Assembly: GCA_019009955.1 (NCBI GenBank)
Contig: CM032233.1
Location: forward strand, 123,483,501-123,547,500
Source of the DNA: Riptortus pedestris
Lineage: Eukaryota > Arthropoda > Insecta > Hemiptera > Alydidae
Direction of reading: 5' to 3'
DNA: 64,000 nt
A program made the translations under genes and the position numbers. This document shows, one piece after another, positions 34,001 through 45,879 of the stretch (the stretch's first letter is position 1; every line of letters begins with the position of its first letter). The notes beneath the pieces were generated by a model. That model was not told the origin of the DNA. It saw only the letters and a program-made list of their open reading frames with translations, and searched no databases.

Positions 34001-34545
34001 GTCCGTAAGGGGCTGCGTTAACTAAGCAGATTAAACACGTGCGTTACGTATTTTCTTTAATCTCAATAAGTAAAAGACTAATAAGGACAATATTGGTATT
34101 TAGGCTTCATATAAAGTGCTTCATAACATAATACCATATTGTTAACATGTGATGAGTAGGAGTGGGGGTTTACTAAGACCAAAAACTAAAAAATGCAAAT
34201 ATTTCGGTTAGTATTCGATATACTGAAAAAATTTATATAACAACATGACATAACATTTCCGTTAATATTAAAGATAGGAAATAAATGTATATAATAATAT
34301 TTATTAAATTTAATTTGGAATATGATTGGATCTATAAAATATTTCGATTCGAGGTATAATAAACGATTACAGCCTTCAACGAACTTGATCTTTATTTTGA
34401 CTTCAACCGTTTAAATAATCAGTTTGGTGCCAATCAAATAAAAATTGCGGTCTCTAGAGCCAAGCGACAAATATATATATATAATCTTGAACGAACCTCA
34501 TTTTCATCTCTTGGGTAGGATCGATGGACATTTGAGGAACCTTTG
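34001..34545 (-). mobile_element. HINE copy, degraded at both ends
   Basis: 3' end GTCCGTAAGGGGCTGCGTT with the first hairpin arm deleted. The core carries a local duplication (tataacaacatgacataaca). A short (TA)n at 34472 is followed by the 5' block to cgatggacatttgagg, after which the palindrome is missing. Confidence 0.75.
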
Positions 34546-34554
34546 AGGAAAACC

Positions 34555-34690
34555 CCAAGAGTTGAAATGGGGGCTTACGGAAGGCTAAAAACAAGAACGT
34601 ACGAATAACTCACTGAATATCTAAGCAACGAAAAAATGTACAGAGCAACAATTGTAGAACAAAGATAATTTGATAAGATTGATTGAGGAA
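34555..34690 (-). repeat. HINE long-form module fragment
   Basis: Reads gggggcttacggaaggctaa, aacgtacgaataactcactg and atttgataagattgattgag, a minus-strand module 1 piece. Confidence 0.6.
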
Positions 34691-34835
34691 ATGTTATCCC
34701 ACTCTATTTCTCCAGTAGGCATATCCGTATGTAAACAGGAATTGAAATGTAAACACAAAGTAAAAATGGATGTTTATTTACTCTTAAAATAAATAAATAA
34801 ATAAAATAAATCGTTTCCATCACAATAATGTGAAA

Positions 34836-34838
<3 letters not shown>

Positions 34839-34907
<69 letters not shown>
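34839..34907. repeat. (TA)n microsatellite
   Basis: About 69 bp of uninterrupted TA between gtgaaaccaa and attttctctgtcc. The flanks are not HINE core, so this is a free-standing tract. Confidence 0.95.
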
Positions 34908-34913
<6 letters not shown>

Positions 34914-35004
34914 TCTGTCCAGCATTTTTAAAAGTTGGAAGCTCTTTACAGCTTCAATTGTATTTGACTAAAAACAGTAGTACTAATAATAGGAAGCAAA
35001 AAAA

Positions 35005-35595
35005 GTCCGTCACACAGAGGTTACGTTAACTAAGCAGATTACCCGCGTGCATCACGTATTTGCATTTATCTCAAACCGTAAAAGTTTAATGAGAGCTATA
35101 TTTGGTATTTAGATTTCAAGTAAAGTGCTTAATATTATAACAGCTTTTTGTTAATGTGACATGAGTAGGAGTGGAGGTTTACTATAGGCCGAAAACTAAA
35201 AAATGCAAATATCTCGGTTAATAATCAAAATATTGGAAAACTGTAAGTTACAACATTAATAGAACATTAAATTTGCAATAAGATTGGTTCTATATAATTT
35301 TTCGACCCGGCGCATTATAACGGAGATATTAAGAATCTTCAAAATTGCTCCTCTTAACCCCACTCTCCATTGTCGGATTTTAGGCATTAATAAATTCGAT
35401 CTTTTTTACATAAAACCTTTAAATATCGACTTCGGTAACGATCAGACACAAATTGCGACCTATAGAGCGTTAACGGAAAAATGTATATATATTCGTCATC
35501 GCCTGGATAGGATCAATGGCCAATTGAGGATATTTTTCAAAAATCGCGTCATGAGTACGACCACTATAACTGATTTCCCTTAGGGGAATTCTTCT
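35005..35595 (-). mobile_element. HINE copy, microsatellite reduced
   Basis: GTCCGTCACACAGAGGTTACG at 35005, written to class, to the mutated 5' end GGGGAATTCTTCT at 35595. (TA)n is only tgtatatatatt and the adjacent ttgaacggacctc is deleted, so the loss spans the microsatellite edge. Confidence 0.82.
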
Positions 35596-35941
35596 AAAAC
35601 ATTTAAAATAAGACCACTCACAACTACTCCTGTTACTGTTATAATGCCATTTATTAATTTAGCTGTCCCCTGGACATTGACGAGTTATGTCAAGTGCCTA
35701 GGAGCTAGTCTAATTAAATTCAGCTGAAGGTATTAGAGGGACACTTAGATAACGGCGTTGGTATTCTAGAGGTTACGGCCCATTCACCATTATCCAGGCC
35801 CACTAATTATTCAAGTCAATACCCTTCATTCCACTTCCCAGTCCTATCCCCCACATCAATTACCATATTCTCCATCAGGCAGAACCTACAACTCTTTCCT
35901 GGCTAACACGGAAAATCTATAGAAGTATTCTACTCTGAAAA

Positions 35942-36110
35942 GTCCGTCACGCAGGGGCTGCGTAAACTAAGCAGATTTCCCACGTGCTGGTATGAAACAA
36001 TACTGATCCCGTATCACGTAAATCTTTTGAATATCGACACCCCATCCCTATTGCTTGTCCGATTTCTACCATTAATGAATGTGAACTTTAGAGTTGTTTG
36101 TTACATAAGG
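35942..36110 (-). mobile_element. HINE 3' end only
   Basis: An intact 3' terminus (GTCCGTCACGCAGGGGCTGC) and subterminal repeat, module 1 with a large deletion, and then sequence loss near ttacataagg. There is no microsatellite or 5' block. Confidence 0.75.
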
Positions 36111-36660
36111 TTCTAGGGCGAAAACTACTACATCTCCTGCATCTCCTCTCTATTATTAGTATGGGGTTTGTTTATTTTTTAGAGGTCTCTTACAGTTCCT
36201 CTGGGGGTTTTTTCAGAGGTTCCCACCCTCTGTGATATGTTTCCCATATACATCTGTAATTTGTGTAGGTTTTATAGTTTTAATTTTATTTATAGTTTTG
36301 ACATATGCTTATCTTAGTTTGCTTCTTTTATTAGTTGACTTGTTAGTAGATTTTTTATTGTTTTGGTTTTAATTTTTTAGTAGTTGACTAGTTATTAGAT
36401 TTTCTAGTTTTATTTGTTGACTAGTTTTAAGATTTTCCATTGTTTTACTCATTATTTTGTGTCTGGTTTTATGACTGTTGTTTTATTTTGCTTTTGTGCC
36501 ATGCTATGAATGTTAAATTAACTTGTGGTTGTGTTTGTCAGCAGGCACTGAGGATGGAGCGTTGACTCCGAAAGTGCACTCTGCATAATATTAAAAACCA
36601 GTAGAGGACTTGGCCTTCTTATTGATCCTTATACATTTGTTCCTCTACCATCCAGCATAT
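36111..36660 (+). repeat. T-rich retroelement-like 3' region
   Basis: Contains short irregular repeats of 'tttattagttgactagtt' and 'agattttc' (36320-36440) and the motif CTGAGGATGGAGCGTTGACTCCGAAA-class at 36548-36573 (GGAG/CTCC stem), followed by aatattaaaaaccag. It resembles the 3' end of a retroelement of unknown family. Confidence 0.4.
36548..36573 (+). ncRNA. CUGANGA-stem-GAAA motif
   Basis: CTGAGGAT, stem GGAG/CTCC with loop cgttga, then GAAA. Outer bases GCAC and GTGC can also pair around it. This is one of four non-identical sequences in the window with the same order of conserved bases. Catalysis is not shown. Confidence 0.35.
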
Positions 36661-36899
36661 TCCAGAGAAAACTACTACGTTATCATCGCCCTGTAATATC
36701 TATAACTCACGTTTTGGTTAAGTACTTGCATATTGAGAGTTAACTGCGTTTATGTAAATTGTCAATATTGTAATTTTTGTAAATTTATATTGTAATCATA
36801 TCCTCATCCATATCGCCATTTTAACAATATAAACGAGGATACAAAAAGTTTGTAATTTAAATTTCTTTGAATAAATTTGTAATTTTCACGAAATTAAAC

Positions 36900-37320
36900 A
36901 ATTGATCTACTAGCTCTTTGGGATCATCTCCAAGGGCCACTGCTACATTATTGCAAATATTTCATTCGTTTCGAATAGCTGTATACTTATGGCATTCCAT
37001 TAATATGTGGTACATAGTCAAGCCTGTGTTACACTTCTCACAAATCGGGGGTTGATCTTTTGTCATTAGACAACCATGCGTAAATCTTGTGTGCCCTATT
37101 CGGAGTCTTCCTAATACGATTTCATCTCTTCTGTTGCCTCTTGTCGAATACGTCCATGGACGGATGGAGGTTTTAATAGTTTTTAGTTTATTGTTTTCTG
37201 ATTCGTTCCACATTTGTTGTCAGTTTTTATAAATTTCTTCTTTGAGTTCTACATCTGCTTCTTCATTTCCATCTATTCCCACGTGGCTTGGAATCCACAA
37301 CCCTTCTTAACTCTCGGAGC
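36900..37320 (-). pseudogene. LINE RNase H domain and C-terminus (I/R1-like)
   Basis: On the minus strand: LWIPSHVGIDGNEEADVELK, the signature of the LINE RNase H domain (IPSHVGIxGNExAD), an in-frame TGA stop, then RGNRRDEIVLGRLRIGHTRF, CEKCNTGLTMYHILMECHKY and VDQLFNFVKITNLFKEI. The Cys/His cluster C-x2-C...H-x4-C follows. The reverse transcriptase is missing and stops interrupt the frame, so it is a 5'-truncated dead copy. The RNase H domain favours the I/R1/LOA group. Confidence 0.85.
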
Positions 37321-37394
37321 ATTTGTATATAATTATGTATTTTTTGTACTATCTCACTTAAGAGAAGTTCAATAAAGACTATTCTTCGTTCGCT

Positions 37395-37515
37395 AAGTTT
37401 CGAATGAAGTGGTTTAAGATATAACAGCTATTATTAATATGTTAATTGTTAATTTTTCGAAAATCAGGTCATGAGTACTACCTAAACAGCTGATTTCCCT
37501 TAAGGAAAATCTGCT
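37395..37515 (-). repeat. HINE fragment with 5' terminus
   Basis: Joins a 3'-side piece (aatgaagtggtttaagatat) directly to the 5' block end (ttttcgaaaatcaggtcatg, CTGATTTCCCTTAAGG) with about 600 bp deleted between them. It ends CTGCT at 37515. Confidence 0.7.
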
Positions 37516-40500
37516 AAAAACATAGAATTTGCGATACATAGGTAGGTAAGACTTTTAACGGCCCTCACTTTAGCCATCTCGTAAATGGGATCTGTGAAAT
37601 TTGATGAAATGATGTGTGTTGACAAATTGCTCCATTAGAACAAAACTAAAAAGGAAGTTCACTTTGCAAGAATTGTGTTGAAAGTAAAAGTACTCCTAAA
37701 GTGGGAACACCAATATGTTTGGCTATGGGTCAATAGCACTCTATATAACCACTTAGAATCCCTTTATAGAGTTAACAGATTTCTTTTCGAATGTCTCATT
37801 TCCAAAACTAATTATTTTTAAAACTCATTTTACTTAGCATATAATATCTTATATTGAGTCGTCACTAGTATATATTAGATAAACGGAGATTGGAGATACA
37901 TCTTCTAATAAATATTCTCTAGTTTATTTATTATATATTTTCCTTAAACAAATTTATAAGCATATTTTAATATTTAATATTATTTTAATATTTAAATTTA
38001 TATACAACAGAAAGTCGAGAGGCTCCTGTCTTTAAAGAATCAAAAATAATGACTTTTCCAAAATATATATGTACCAAACAGTATTGTTTGTGAGAGAAAT
38101 CATCAACTTGTTTTAAAAAGATAGTCTAACACATAATCATAATACAAGAAATTTGAATATGCTACCCCCATCACAAACATAAATACTTCGAAAAAGCGTA
38201 TCATTTTCAGGAGTAAAACTCTTTAACGCTCCGCCAGAATTTATTAAAACTATTAAAAAATGTTCTTTTTTAAAAAATAAATTGTAGTTCTTCGTGTCTG
38301 AAAGATTTTTTATGCACAAAACACTAATAGTACAAAAAAATTTCAGTTATTAAATAAAAGTACAAAATATTTGTCATAAATATCGGTCAAAAATAATTTG
38401 TGATCAGGTACATTGTGTCTTTAAGGCAGAACAAGTTTATCATCAATTATAAAACTTGTCATCCTTTAATAAATTTGCATGACAATAAATTAAAAAAAAA
38501 TGTATGGCATATATTTACAGTGTTAAGATTGTTAACGAAATTAATTTATTGTAAATACTTATTTAAATTGATGGATTTTTTTAATATTTATTAGAGCTAA
38601 TTTTATAACGATTGTATTATGTATGTATAAATTTCATTCAATGACATCTAAGAAAATTAATTGGCATGAAATTTGAAAATTGTTTAAAGAAAACAAATCT
38701 ATTTGACGTATCGTATTAAATTAAGTTAATGCAAATAAAAACATTCCATTTCGTTTCAAGAGTAAAAAAAATTAAGTGTGTGGTTTTTCCTCCTTTTTCT
38801 TAACAGAGATTTGTGGCATTATAGAAGACTATTAAGAAGTTAAATTTTCAAATAAAAACTGTTGAATAGACACGAGTAATTTCGGGGTGGGTTTTAAAGA
38901 ATTTTAAAATTATTTGACTTCTCTTGTGTGTAGTTTAGTCAGAAATTTTTTTTTTAACTGTCATAATAAAGAAGCGTAGGGATTGTAATTCTAAAGAGGA
39001 AAAACACGAAGCGAACATCAGATTGGCAATATCATCAGAACTTGGATATAAAAAATAAAGAATGAATATTATATCGCGAAAGACGTGAGAACTGATAATA
39101 TCTGAGGTCCTGAGAAGAGGCTGGGGCAAATACTTTGTCTTTAAGAGTGTTCCATCATCTCTTTGTATGTTTTTCCATTCGTATCATAGAACAATTAGTA
39201 CTTCTTATATGTTAGGTTTTCCAAACCAAAATATGAATACGGGAGCAAATCCTTGACACCTGATCAACGTATCGTGAGTTGTTGATGTAATAGATTCCTT
39301 TTGTTTTATGCTATTTTATTTTACATTAATTCTAAATATATTGTATTATTATTTTTAAATATATTGAATTTTATTTACTTAATTAAATCTTGTATTATTA
39401 TGCTTTTTTTTTCTTTTTCATTTTCATTTAAATGGCATTTAATTTTCGAGTCACGGTTATTCATTAATACAGTTTGGGTTTGTTGTAGTATTGGAATAAA
39501 TCTATATCCCTGGAAATATTGATAATTGTTATAATCTGCAGAGAACTTTCTCGAAGATAATAAATTGTGGGAGTTGTTCACTATTTAATTATTAAGTATG
39601 TCCATGAATCAATTACATTGCCCTTTTTGTTTATAGCAGTTTTGGATTTGTGATTTTGTGTATATTTAGATTTCCTCTATACTTTTTTTGTTTTGAACTA
39701 ACCGTGTTACTCGTCGCTAACGGATTGAACTTGATGGTTTCCAGTGGAAATATAAATACTGGATACAAAAAAATCATCCCGTCATATTGAACAGTAACAC
39801 AAATTCCGTGTAACATAAACCAATAAAGTGCTGCCATTCATTTATTTTAGATATAAGCAGGCAGACACATTTATGATTAGAATTACTGTTATCGGTAAAA
39901 TTTATTGATATAGGAGTTCCCGTTGAAATATGAATATTGGATGCACTAAATAATCCACTTATTGCCTTCAAATTAATCATATTTATAGTTTTGAGCATGA
40001 AGCGTGGAATGTCTATTGAACGAATATTCACGAATTAATTATCATTCGCAGGATCAAATAAAACTAGTTTCCCGTCAAAATAAAACTGTTATATTGTCTT
40101 AGCAACCGGAGAAAACTTATGATAAAATTTTGTTCAGGCATTCTGTTGTAATACGATAGAAAAATGTATGAGGTGTAAAGTATCCTTTTAACAACACTCA
40201 TTCCCTTAATACATGTACTATCAATTTCCCAATTTTTTTCATGAAACACGAATAAAGCCTTTGGCGCAGTCAAAATTCATAAATGTAAATAACGATCTAG
40301 GACCAAAATCGTTCTAATCACACATTTGTCCCTAATATTTTTTTCAATTAAACCATTGTTAACGAAGATATTGGTGAATAATGTATTTTCACGCCGAAGT
40401 AAACCCTACCCCACTCATAGTGAAAAATTCGGATTCTCATATAGCCTATGTTGTACGCCGGGATAATTCACAAATATAAAAATTCAAAGAAATCTTCCTA

Positions 40501-41204
40501 GCCGTTTTTTAATGATTGACTAGAAAACGGCCGGAAAGACAGACTGACAAGATTTTCAATTTTGATGCCATTGTTCTTAGAATGGTCTAAGAAATTCCCC
40601 ATCAGTAGAAAATCAGACAAACCATAGAATTTCATTTATATAGATTTCTCCTGATAATTATTGTTTGCTTTATCCTTGCGTATATTTCATTGAACAACCT
40701 AAACAATCAAAACGCCCTGTAATAAACACGTAATTCTAAAAGAGTTCTTCAATAACTCATGCCTTACTGTCTTCACATCATTCAATTGGTATTGATAATT
40801 TATTTCAAGAGTAGAAAGTAAGACTGATATTACAAAGAACACGAGGAACATTTTTAGGGGTTGGTGAAAGAATAAGCAAAGTCATGAGACAACTTTTCCT
40901 TATGCTCCAAAAAAGCTTATATGAATTTAAATAATATTATCGTGGAATTTCCTAAAGCTAGAGGCTTTTATTTCTTTTTCTGGAAATGTTGGAAGAGAGA
41001 ATTGGAAAAAGTAATATAATACATGTGCAAGATGCTTACGTGGTGTGGTTTCATGGTGGATTTGCTGGGCTACTCCTGGTTAGGCCCTGCTTCAAGACTA
41101 GACTGGCAGCTCCTTTCTCCTGCAAACCCTCAACTCCCCTCCCTCACCCTCTCTCTATATCCCCTTTCTCTACCTCCCTCCCACCCACCCTCTCTACAAC
41201 ATCC

Positions 41205-41206
<2 letters not shown>
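37516..41206. other. Mostly low-copy AT-rich sequence
   Basis: The longest HINE-free stretch. It includes the decayed coding repeat at 38340-38640. Downstream at 38641-38710 a stop-interrupted frame MTSKKINWHEI-stop-KLFKENKSI resembles a transposase-like N-terminus only faintly. Several 60-90-codon frames (39301-40273) show no recognisable motif. Confidence 0.4.
38340..38640 (+). repeat. Decayed coding repeat, uninterrupted copy
   Basis: Aligns with 29700-29878 plus 30498-30645, and shows the site (taaaaaaaaat at 38491-38501) where the HINE 29879-30497 inserted in the other copy. Similarity is preserved at the protein level in one frame (DPLIN / HPLIN, KKL / LTKLI). Confidence 0.65.

Positions 41207-41272
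<66 letters not shown>
41200..41272. repeat. (CT)n(TA)n compound microsatellite
   Basis: CT tract at about 41203-41227 passing into TA at 41228-41272, preceded by pyrimidine-rich cctccctcccacccaccctc. Overlapping open frames on both strands are low-complexity artefacts. Confidence 0.95.
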
Positions 41273-41273
<1 letters not shown>

Positions 41274-42081
41274 ATATGGGAAACAACAAAAAAAGTCCGC
41301 CACGGAGAGGCTGCGTAAACTAGGCAGATTTCCAAAGTGCTGGTAAGACACACTAGTGATCTCATATCACTACCTATTCTGATTGAAAGGAAGAAAATAC
41401 GAATTACTTGCTTAATATTTGGGTTAAATGCATTGAAGAACAATTGTTGAGCATCAATACTTTAACGACACTGATTTTATTACCTTTTACCATCCGACTC
41501 ATAATTACGGAGATATTTTCCTGGTCCGACTTCAACCAATAAAAAAAACTGAACTTTAGTTATGACTGAAACGGTTAAGTGTCGAGTATGTTATATATTA
41601 AAAAAACATTTTCCAGACAAGAACATAAAATCTTAATTGCTGACGTCGTCGTAGAACGAATTTGCATGTATTCCCCATAATAAAGGTCTCTTGAAATAAA
41701 TATTCGGTATTAAGCTTAGAACAAATCGATCCGTTATATAACAGATTATTGTTAATATGTCATGAGTGGGAGTGAGGGTTTTCTTAAGGATGAAACTAAA
41801 AATACAAATACCTCGGTTAATATTCATTCTTAAGAAAATATGTATATCGACATTTATAGGTATTTGTATTTGCAATAAGATTGGTTATGTACAATTTTTC
41901 GATCCGACTCATAGTAACGCAGATGTTTCAATTTTTCGAAATTCCACCCCAGTAAACCCCCTCCCCTTTCCACTGGTCCGATTTCTACCAATAATGAACT
42001 TGACCTGCCTTTTTACATAAAAGCATTAAATATCGAGGTTGATAATGATCAATCAAAAATTGGGACCGCTAGAGTGTTAAT

Positions 42082-42133
<52 letters not shown>

Positions 42134-42136
<3 letters not shown>

Positions 42137-42416
42137 GTGCTGATGTTTTCGACCAGGTTGTATTTATATAGGGTGTGTTATTCTTCTCGGAGTTTTGGTC
42201 AATGTTGGTGTAATAAATCTTAGTTTATGCCAATATTTCGAGAATCTTTATTTTCTCTTCTTCAGGGCTGTAAAATTACATGTACTACTTTATAATATTG
42301 CACTTTGTTATTACACATTATTGTAAAAGGGTGTTTTTTTCTTATTATTACTTACCAAGACTAAATAATCTATAAACTATTATACATTCTTATTGCACTA
42401 CGACTAGGGTTATATA
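42134..42416 (-). mobile_element. Penelope-like or LINE-like repeat PX, copy 2
   Basis: Minus-strand equivalent of 2900-3189 and 51400-51625: GGAGTTTTGGTCAATGTTGG on the plus strand, the CTGAAGAAGAG...CTCGAAA motif at 42236-42265 on the minus strand, then the TAGTC..CCTAGT arm. Unlike copy 1 it lacks the inverted second arm. It lies inside a HINE microsatellite. Confidence 0.55.
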
Positions 42417-42482
42417 TATAGATATTTATTTCCTTCCTGAAGTAAGGAAGGAAGTTTATTAGCCACACGTCCCGTACAATAA
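42417..42482 (-). repeat. LINE 3' tail, second copy
   Basis: Inverse of the tail at 1450-1515: AGCCACACGTCCCGTACAA on the plus strand, the stem CCTTCCT (42432-42438)/AGGAAGG (42445-42451), and an AAATA-type tail. Only about 65 bp were inserted, a strong 5' truncation, beside (TA)n. Confidence 0.7.
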
Positions 42483-42494
42483 TTAGTACTATTG

Positions 42495-42549
<55 letters not shown>

Positions 42550-42615
42550 GAATGGAACTCATTTTTGTCATCTCCTGGGTGGGATCGATGGACATGTGAG
42601 GAAAAGTTTCGATAC

Positions 42616-43059
42616 CCTCTTTATTATTTTTAACATGCAAAAATAATGAAGACGCCCCCCTGGCATTTACAATGCTAAATCATACAGCGTTAATTTTAAT
42701 TAGTATTGATTGTCTCTCTTTCATTAAGGCAAGCATAATTTTCCTAGAAACTAAGAGTGCTAGCCAGCAATTTAAAATTGTTCTCCAAAGTCACTATAGA
42801 AAAAAAAACTCAACAGGAGAATCAAACACGTTGTGATAATCAGCCTTAATCAATGTAGTAATTTGTCAGCAATGGTTAATCTTAAACCTGATAGGTTCAA
42901 TAACCCTAATTAGAGCTAAACTACAATTAAACTGTATTCACGTCTGTAAATAGTAAATATCCTAGATTGAGAATAAAATGTTAATAGTTAGTTAAAATGT
43001 CACAGCCAAACAATTAAAATTCCCAAGCCTATTAAGTAACTATCAACCCCTAAAACCCA
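42616..43059. other. Low-copy sequence, nothing recognised
   Basis: AT-rich, with no element ends and no coding frame of note. Confidence 0.45.
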
Positions 43060-43217
43060 TTTTAAATCTCAATTGTATTTATTTGTATTTTTTAAGTCCC
43101 CCACTTAGTCATCGCACGTTAACAATAAGAAAATGCATCATGGAACGTGTTATTCCAGGCTTAAATACCAAGTATTGTTTTCAACGGACCATTATTATGT
43201 GAGAAACATGGAAATAC

Positions 43218-43264
<47 letters not shown>

Positions 43265-43670
43265 TGTCACTAATTAATATTTTAAAGCGTCGAAAGCACA
43301 TATTTTATTTACACTATATTCAATAGTAACCGTTTCATTGAACTCTTAAGGCTCACTCACATTCATTAATGGTAGAAATCTGACCAGGAATAGGTGATGA
43401 TTCGAAAATTCAAAATATATCCGTTATTATGAGCCGGATCGGAAATTTTTAAAGCACCAAACTAGTTAAGCTATTAATGTTCTACAATTGTTATTCTATA
43501 CATTTTCTCGGAACACAAATATTAAGTGAGTTATCAATATTTCCTGTATTTAGCCTTCAATAAACCCGAAAACCTAATCATTGGGTTTTCACTTAGAAAT
43601 AGAGAAATATGTTGAGTGTGTCATCCAGTGAGTGGGAAATCTGCTTATACGCAGCCCTGGCGTGAAGGCT
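43060..43670 (+). mobile_element. Long-form HINE 3' part with (GT)n
   Basis: Module 2 remnants (aagtcccccacttagtcatc), a (GT)n tract at 43219-43263, module 1 and a degraded 3' terminus (GTGGGAAATCTGCTTATACG, GTGAAGGCTG). The 5' half is absent. Confidence 0.7.
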
Positions 43671-44134
43671 GTATTGAGCCTGAGTGCGTTCTAATAGTTT
43701 CCGTAAGGAAGTTTTTCCGTTCCTTTTCGTACTTGGAACTAAAAATGGCCTGATTATTCATCACTTAAATGATTGAGCATCTAAACATTACACTGAATGA
43801 GGAATGGCACTCTAAACATCCATTAAAGTTTAGAAAAAATAAAATCCCATAATTGATACAGATAAATACTCTCGTATTCCTCTTAATTGTCTTAAAATCT
43901 CCCAATTAATAAGAAACAACTTAGCCTTAAATCAAACCGTGTGGTGCTAAGGTAGAATTACATAAGAATAGCCGATGTGAAATTTAATAATAGGCCCAAG
44001 AGAAAAGCCGGCCCCTGGATTTGCATTCGTTGACATGCAACATTGCTCCGTGGACTCATTATTCAATCAATATGCACTGATTTAAAATGTTCCTGCAGAT
44101 TCTTACGCTACCATTTCCCTATGGCGTGGCTTTG
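43671..44134. other. Low-copy sequence, nothing recognised
   Basis: No repeat ends or coding motifs are visible. Confidence 0.45.
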
Positions 44135-44560
44135 AGCAGATTTCTCTCCTGGGAAATCAGCTATTAAGGTTGTAAAATATTATTTTCAAAACTCAAACGA
44201 GGGTCGTTTAGAAATCCACCCTCCCACTGGTTCGATTTCAGCCATTAACGAACTTGAGGTTTAGTTTTCCATGAAACGCTTATATATCAAGTTCGGTTAC
44301 ATTCTAATAATAATTGCGTCATGAGTACTACCTCAATAGCTTTTTCTTTAAGGGAAATCTTCTAAGAGGTCATTTCAAAACACTATATACATATATATGT
44401 GTGTGTTAACGTTCTTACGGTCCCCATTTCCATTTGATCGTCATTCAACTGTCGGGCCTGTAGGAGAGTGGGTTTAGATGGGGGGAACTTGGAAAATATC
44501 ACTGTGATTATACGTCGGATTGAAAAATATTCTATAAATGTTATATTTGGCTCAGGTTAG
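44135..44560 (+). mobile_element. Scrambled HINE (three pieces, two orientations)
   Basis: Plus-strand 5' end (GAGCAGATTTCTCTCCTGGG) at 44135-44190, a minus-strand core-to-5'-end piece at 44210-44365 (ccctcccactggttcgattt ... tttaagggaaatcttct), then a plus-strand block and core from 44370 (ggtcatttcaaaacactata, ttaacgttcttacggtcccc). Confidence 0.65.
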
Positions 44561-44960
44561 TCATGTGAGTTCAAGCGTTGGCCTTAATCTCACCTTGTAA
44601 ACCTAGAGTGGCGTGTTAGATTACCACCTGGACAATAGGAATTTATTTAGTGACAGAATCCATTAAATAAAATCCTTTGTCCCAGCCTGGCTAGAAAAGG
44701 GTGGTAACCTGTAGATAACTCGTCCCGATTAGCCTTAGTTGCAAAATGTAATAAATAATTAAAAAAAAAAATTGCATTTTTTAGTTTCAGCCTTCAACAG
44801 TCCACCACTTCTGCGCATTTAGTATTAACAAAAAGCTTTAATATCATAAACATAAAACAAAAATTGCATTTACCCCCAAATTAAAAAACTGAATTAAGTA
44901 ACGTCATTATAGAGAACAGTGCAGGGGCTCAGGTTAGCCATGTGAGTTAAAGCGTTCGTT
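44549..44960. repeat. Short duplicated motif and HINE 3' scrap
   Basis: GGCTCAGGTTAGTCATGTGA, then GTTCAAGCGTT, occurs at 44549 and in near-identical form at 44928. Between them lies a plus-strand HINE scrap (ttagtttcagccttcaacag). The motif superficially recalls a tRNA-like box but fails the B-box consensus. Confidence 0.5.
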
Positions 44961-44986
44961 CTGAGAACAGTGCAGAGCTCCAACAC

Positions 44987-45480
44987 GAGAAATGGCTGGG
45001 ATATGGTATGTACCTGAGGCTGGGAGCTAGGGAGAAATGGCCGGGATATGGTGTATAGCTGGAGGCTGGGAGCTAGGGAGAAATGGCCGGGATATGGTGT
45101 ATAGCTGGAGGCTGGGAGCTAGGGAGAAATTACTGGGATATGGTATATAATAGCTGGAGGCTGGGAGCTAGGGAGAAATGGCTGGGATATGGTATATACC
45201 TGAGGCTGGGAGCTAGGGAGAAATGGCTGGGATATGGTATATAGCTGGAGGCTGGGAGCTAGGGAGAAATGGCTGGGATATGGTATATAGCTGGAGGCTG
45301 GGAGCTAGGGAGAAATGGCTGGGATATGGTATATAGCTGGAGGCTGGGAGCTAGGGAGAAAAGGCTGGGATATGGTATATAGCTGGAGGCTGGGAACTAG
45401 GGAGAAAAGGCTGGGAACTAGGGAGAAAAGGCTGGGATATGGTATATAGCCGGAGGCTGGGAGCTAGGGAGAAATGGCTG
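44987..45480 (+). repeat. 46-bp minisatellite, about 10.7 copies
   Basis: The unit is gagaaatggctgggatatgg + tatatagctggaggctggga + gctagg. Copies vary by a few bases, one has a 3-bp insertion (tatataatagctgg), two have cctgagg for gctggagg, and two are shortened to GAGAAAAGGCTGGGAACTAGG-type. It lies between HINE remnants and is far GC-richer than its surroundings. Confidence 0.95.
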
Positions 45481-45619
45481 CGTTCTTCTACTTCACGGAT
45501 CGATCTTCCCTCTCGAAAGTTGACCTTGGGCGACCTTTCACTCACTTCCTACTCTTCTTCCCACCAGCAGCACATCACCACCAGTCCCTTACATTCCCTT
45601 ATTTTTAGCAAACATTCCC

Positions 45620-45790
45620 AGCTATTGAAATTGAGCTGATAACGCGATTTACGAATTTTATCCTCAATACATCCTCGGATATGTGATCCGTTCAAACATT
45701 TAGTTGTTCGTTAACAGCTGTTTTAGATGGGATGCGTGATCTTAAATACAAAGCATCTCAGTTATTATGATTCTGATAGATAAATTCAAT
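45620..45790 (+). repeat. Very old HINE fragment
   Basis: Recognisable only by order: gagctgataacgcgatttac, catcctcggatatgtgatcc, gttcaaacatttagttgttc, agatgggatgcg. Both termini and the microsatellite are absent. Confidence 0.45.
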
Positions 45791-45830
45791 ATAACTAGAC
45801 TCACTGGAAAATAAATATTTATTTATTATA

Positions 45831-45877
<47 letters not shown>

Positions 45878-45879
45878 TA

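Larger units (their letters stand above)
41295..42615 (-). mobile_element. Long-form HINE with two foreign pieces in its microsatellite
   Basis: 3' end GTCCGCCACGGAGAGGCTGC, modules 1 and 2, and the core to ccgctagagtgttaatagac. (TA)n at 42087-42133, foreign sequence at 42134-42482, (TA)n at 42501-42543, then the 5' block tttgaatggaactcattttt to cgatggacatgtgagg. The terminal palindrome is lost. This copy shows the complete order of the long form. Confidence 0.82.

Noticed and set aside
38641..38710. Transposase-like start MTSKKINWHEI...KLFKENKSI
   Set aside because: Two in-frame stops within 30 codons and only weak resemblance; not enough to name a family.
44549..44960. tRNA-derived SINE
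   Set aside because: The duplicated ggctcaggttag motif does not fit A and B box consensus, and no A-rich tail or target duplication was found.
44987..45480. CRISPR-like array
   Set aside because: Units are directly adjacent with no unique spacers, and the genome is eukaryotic.
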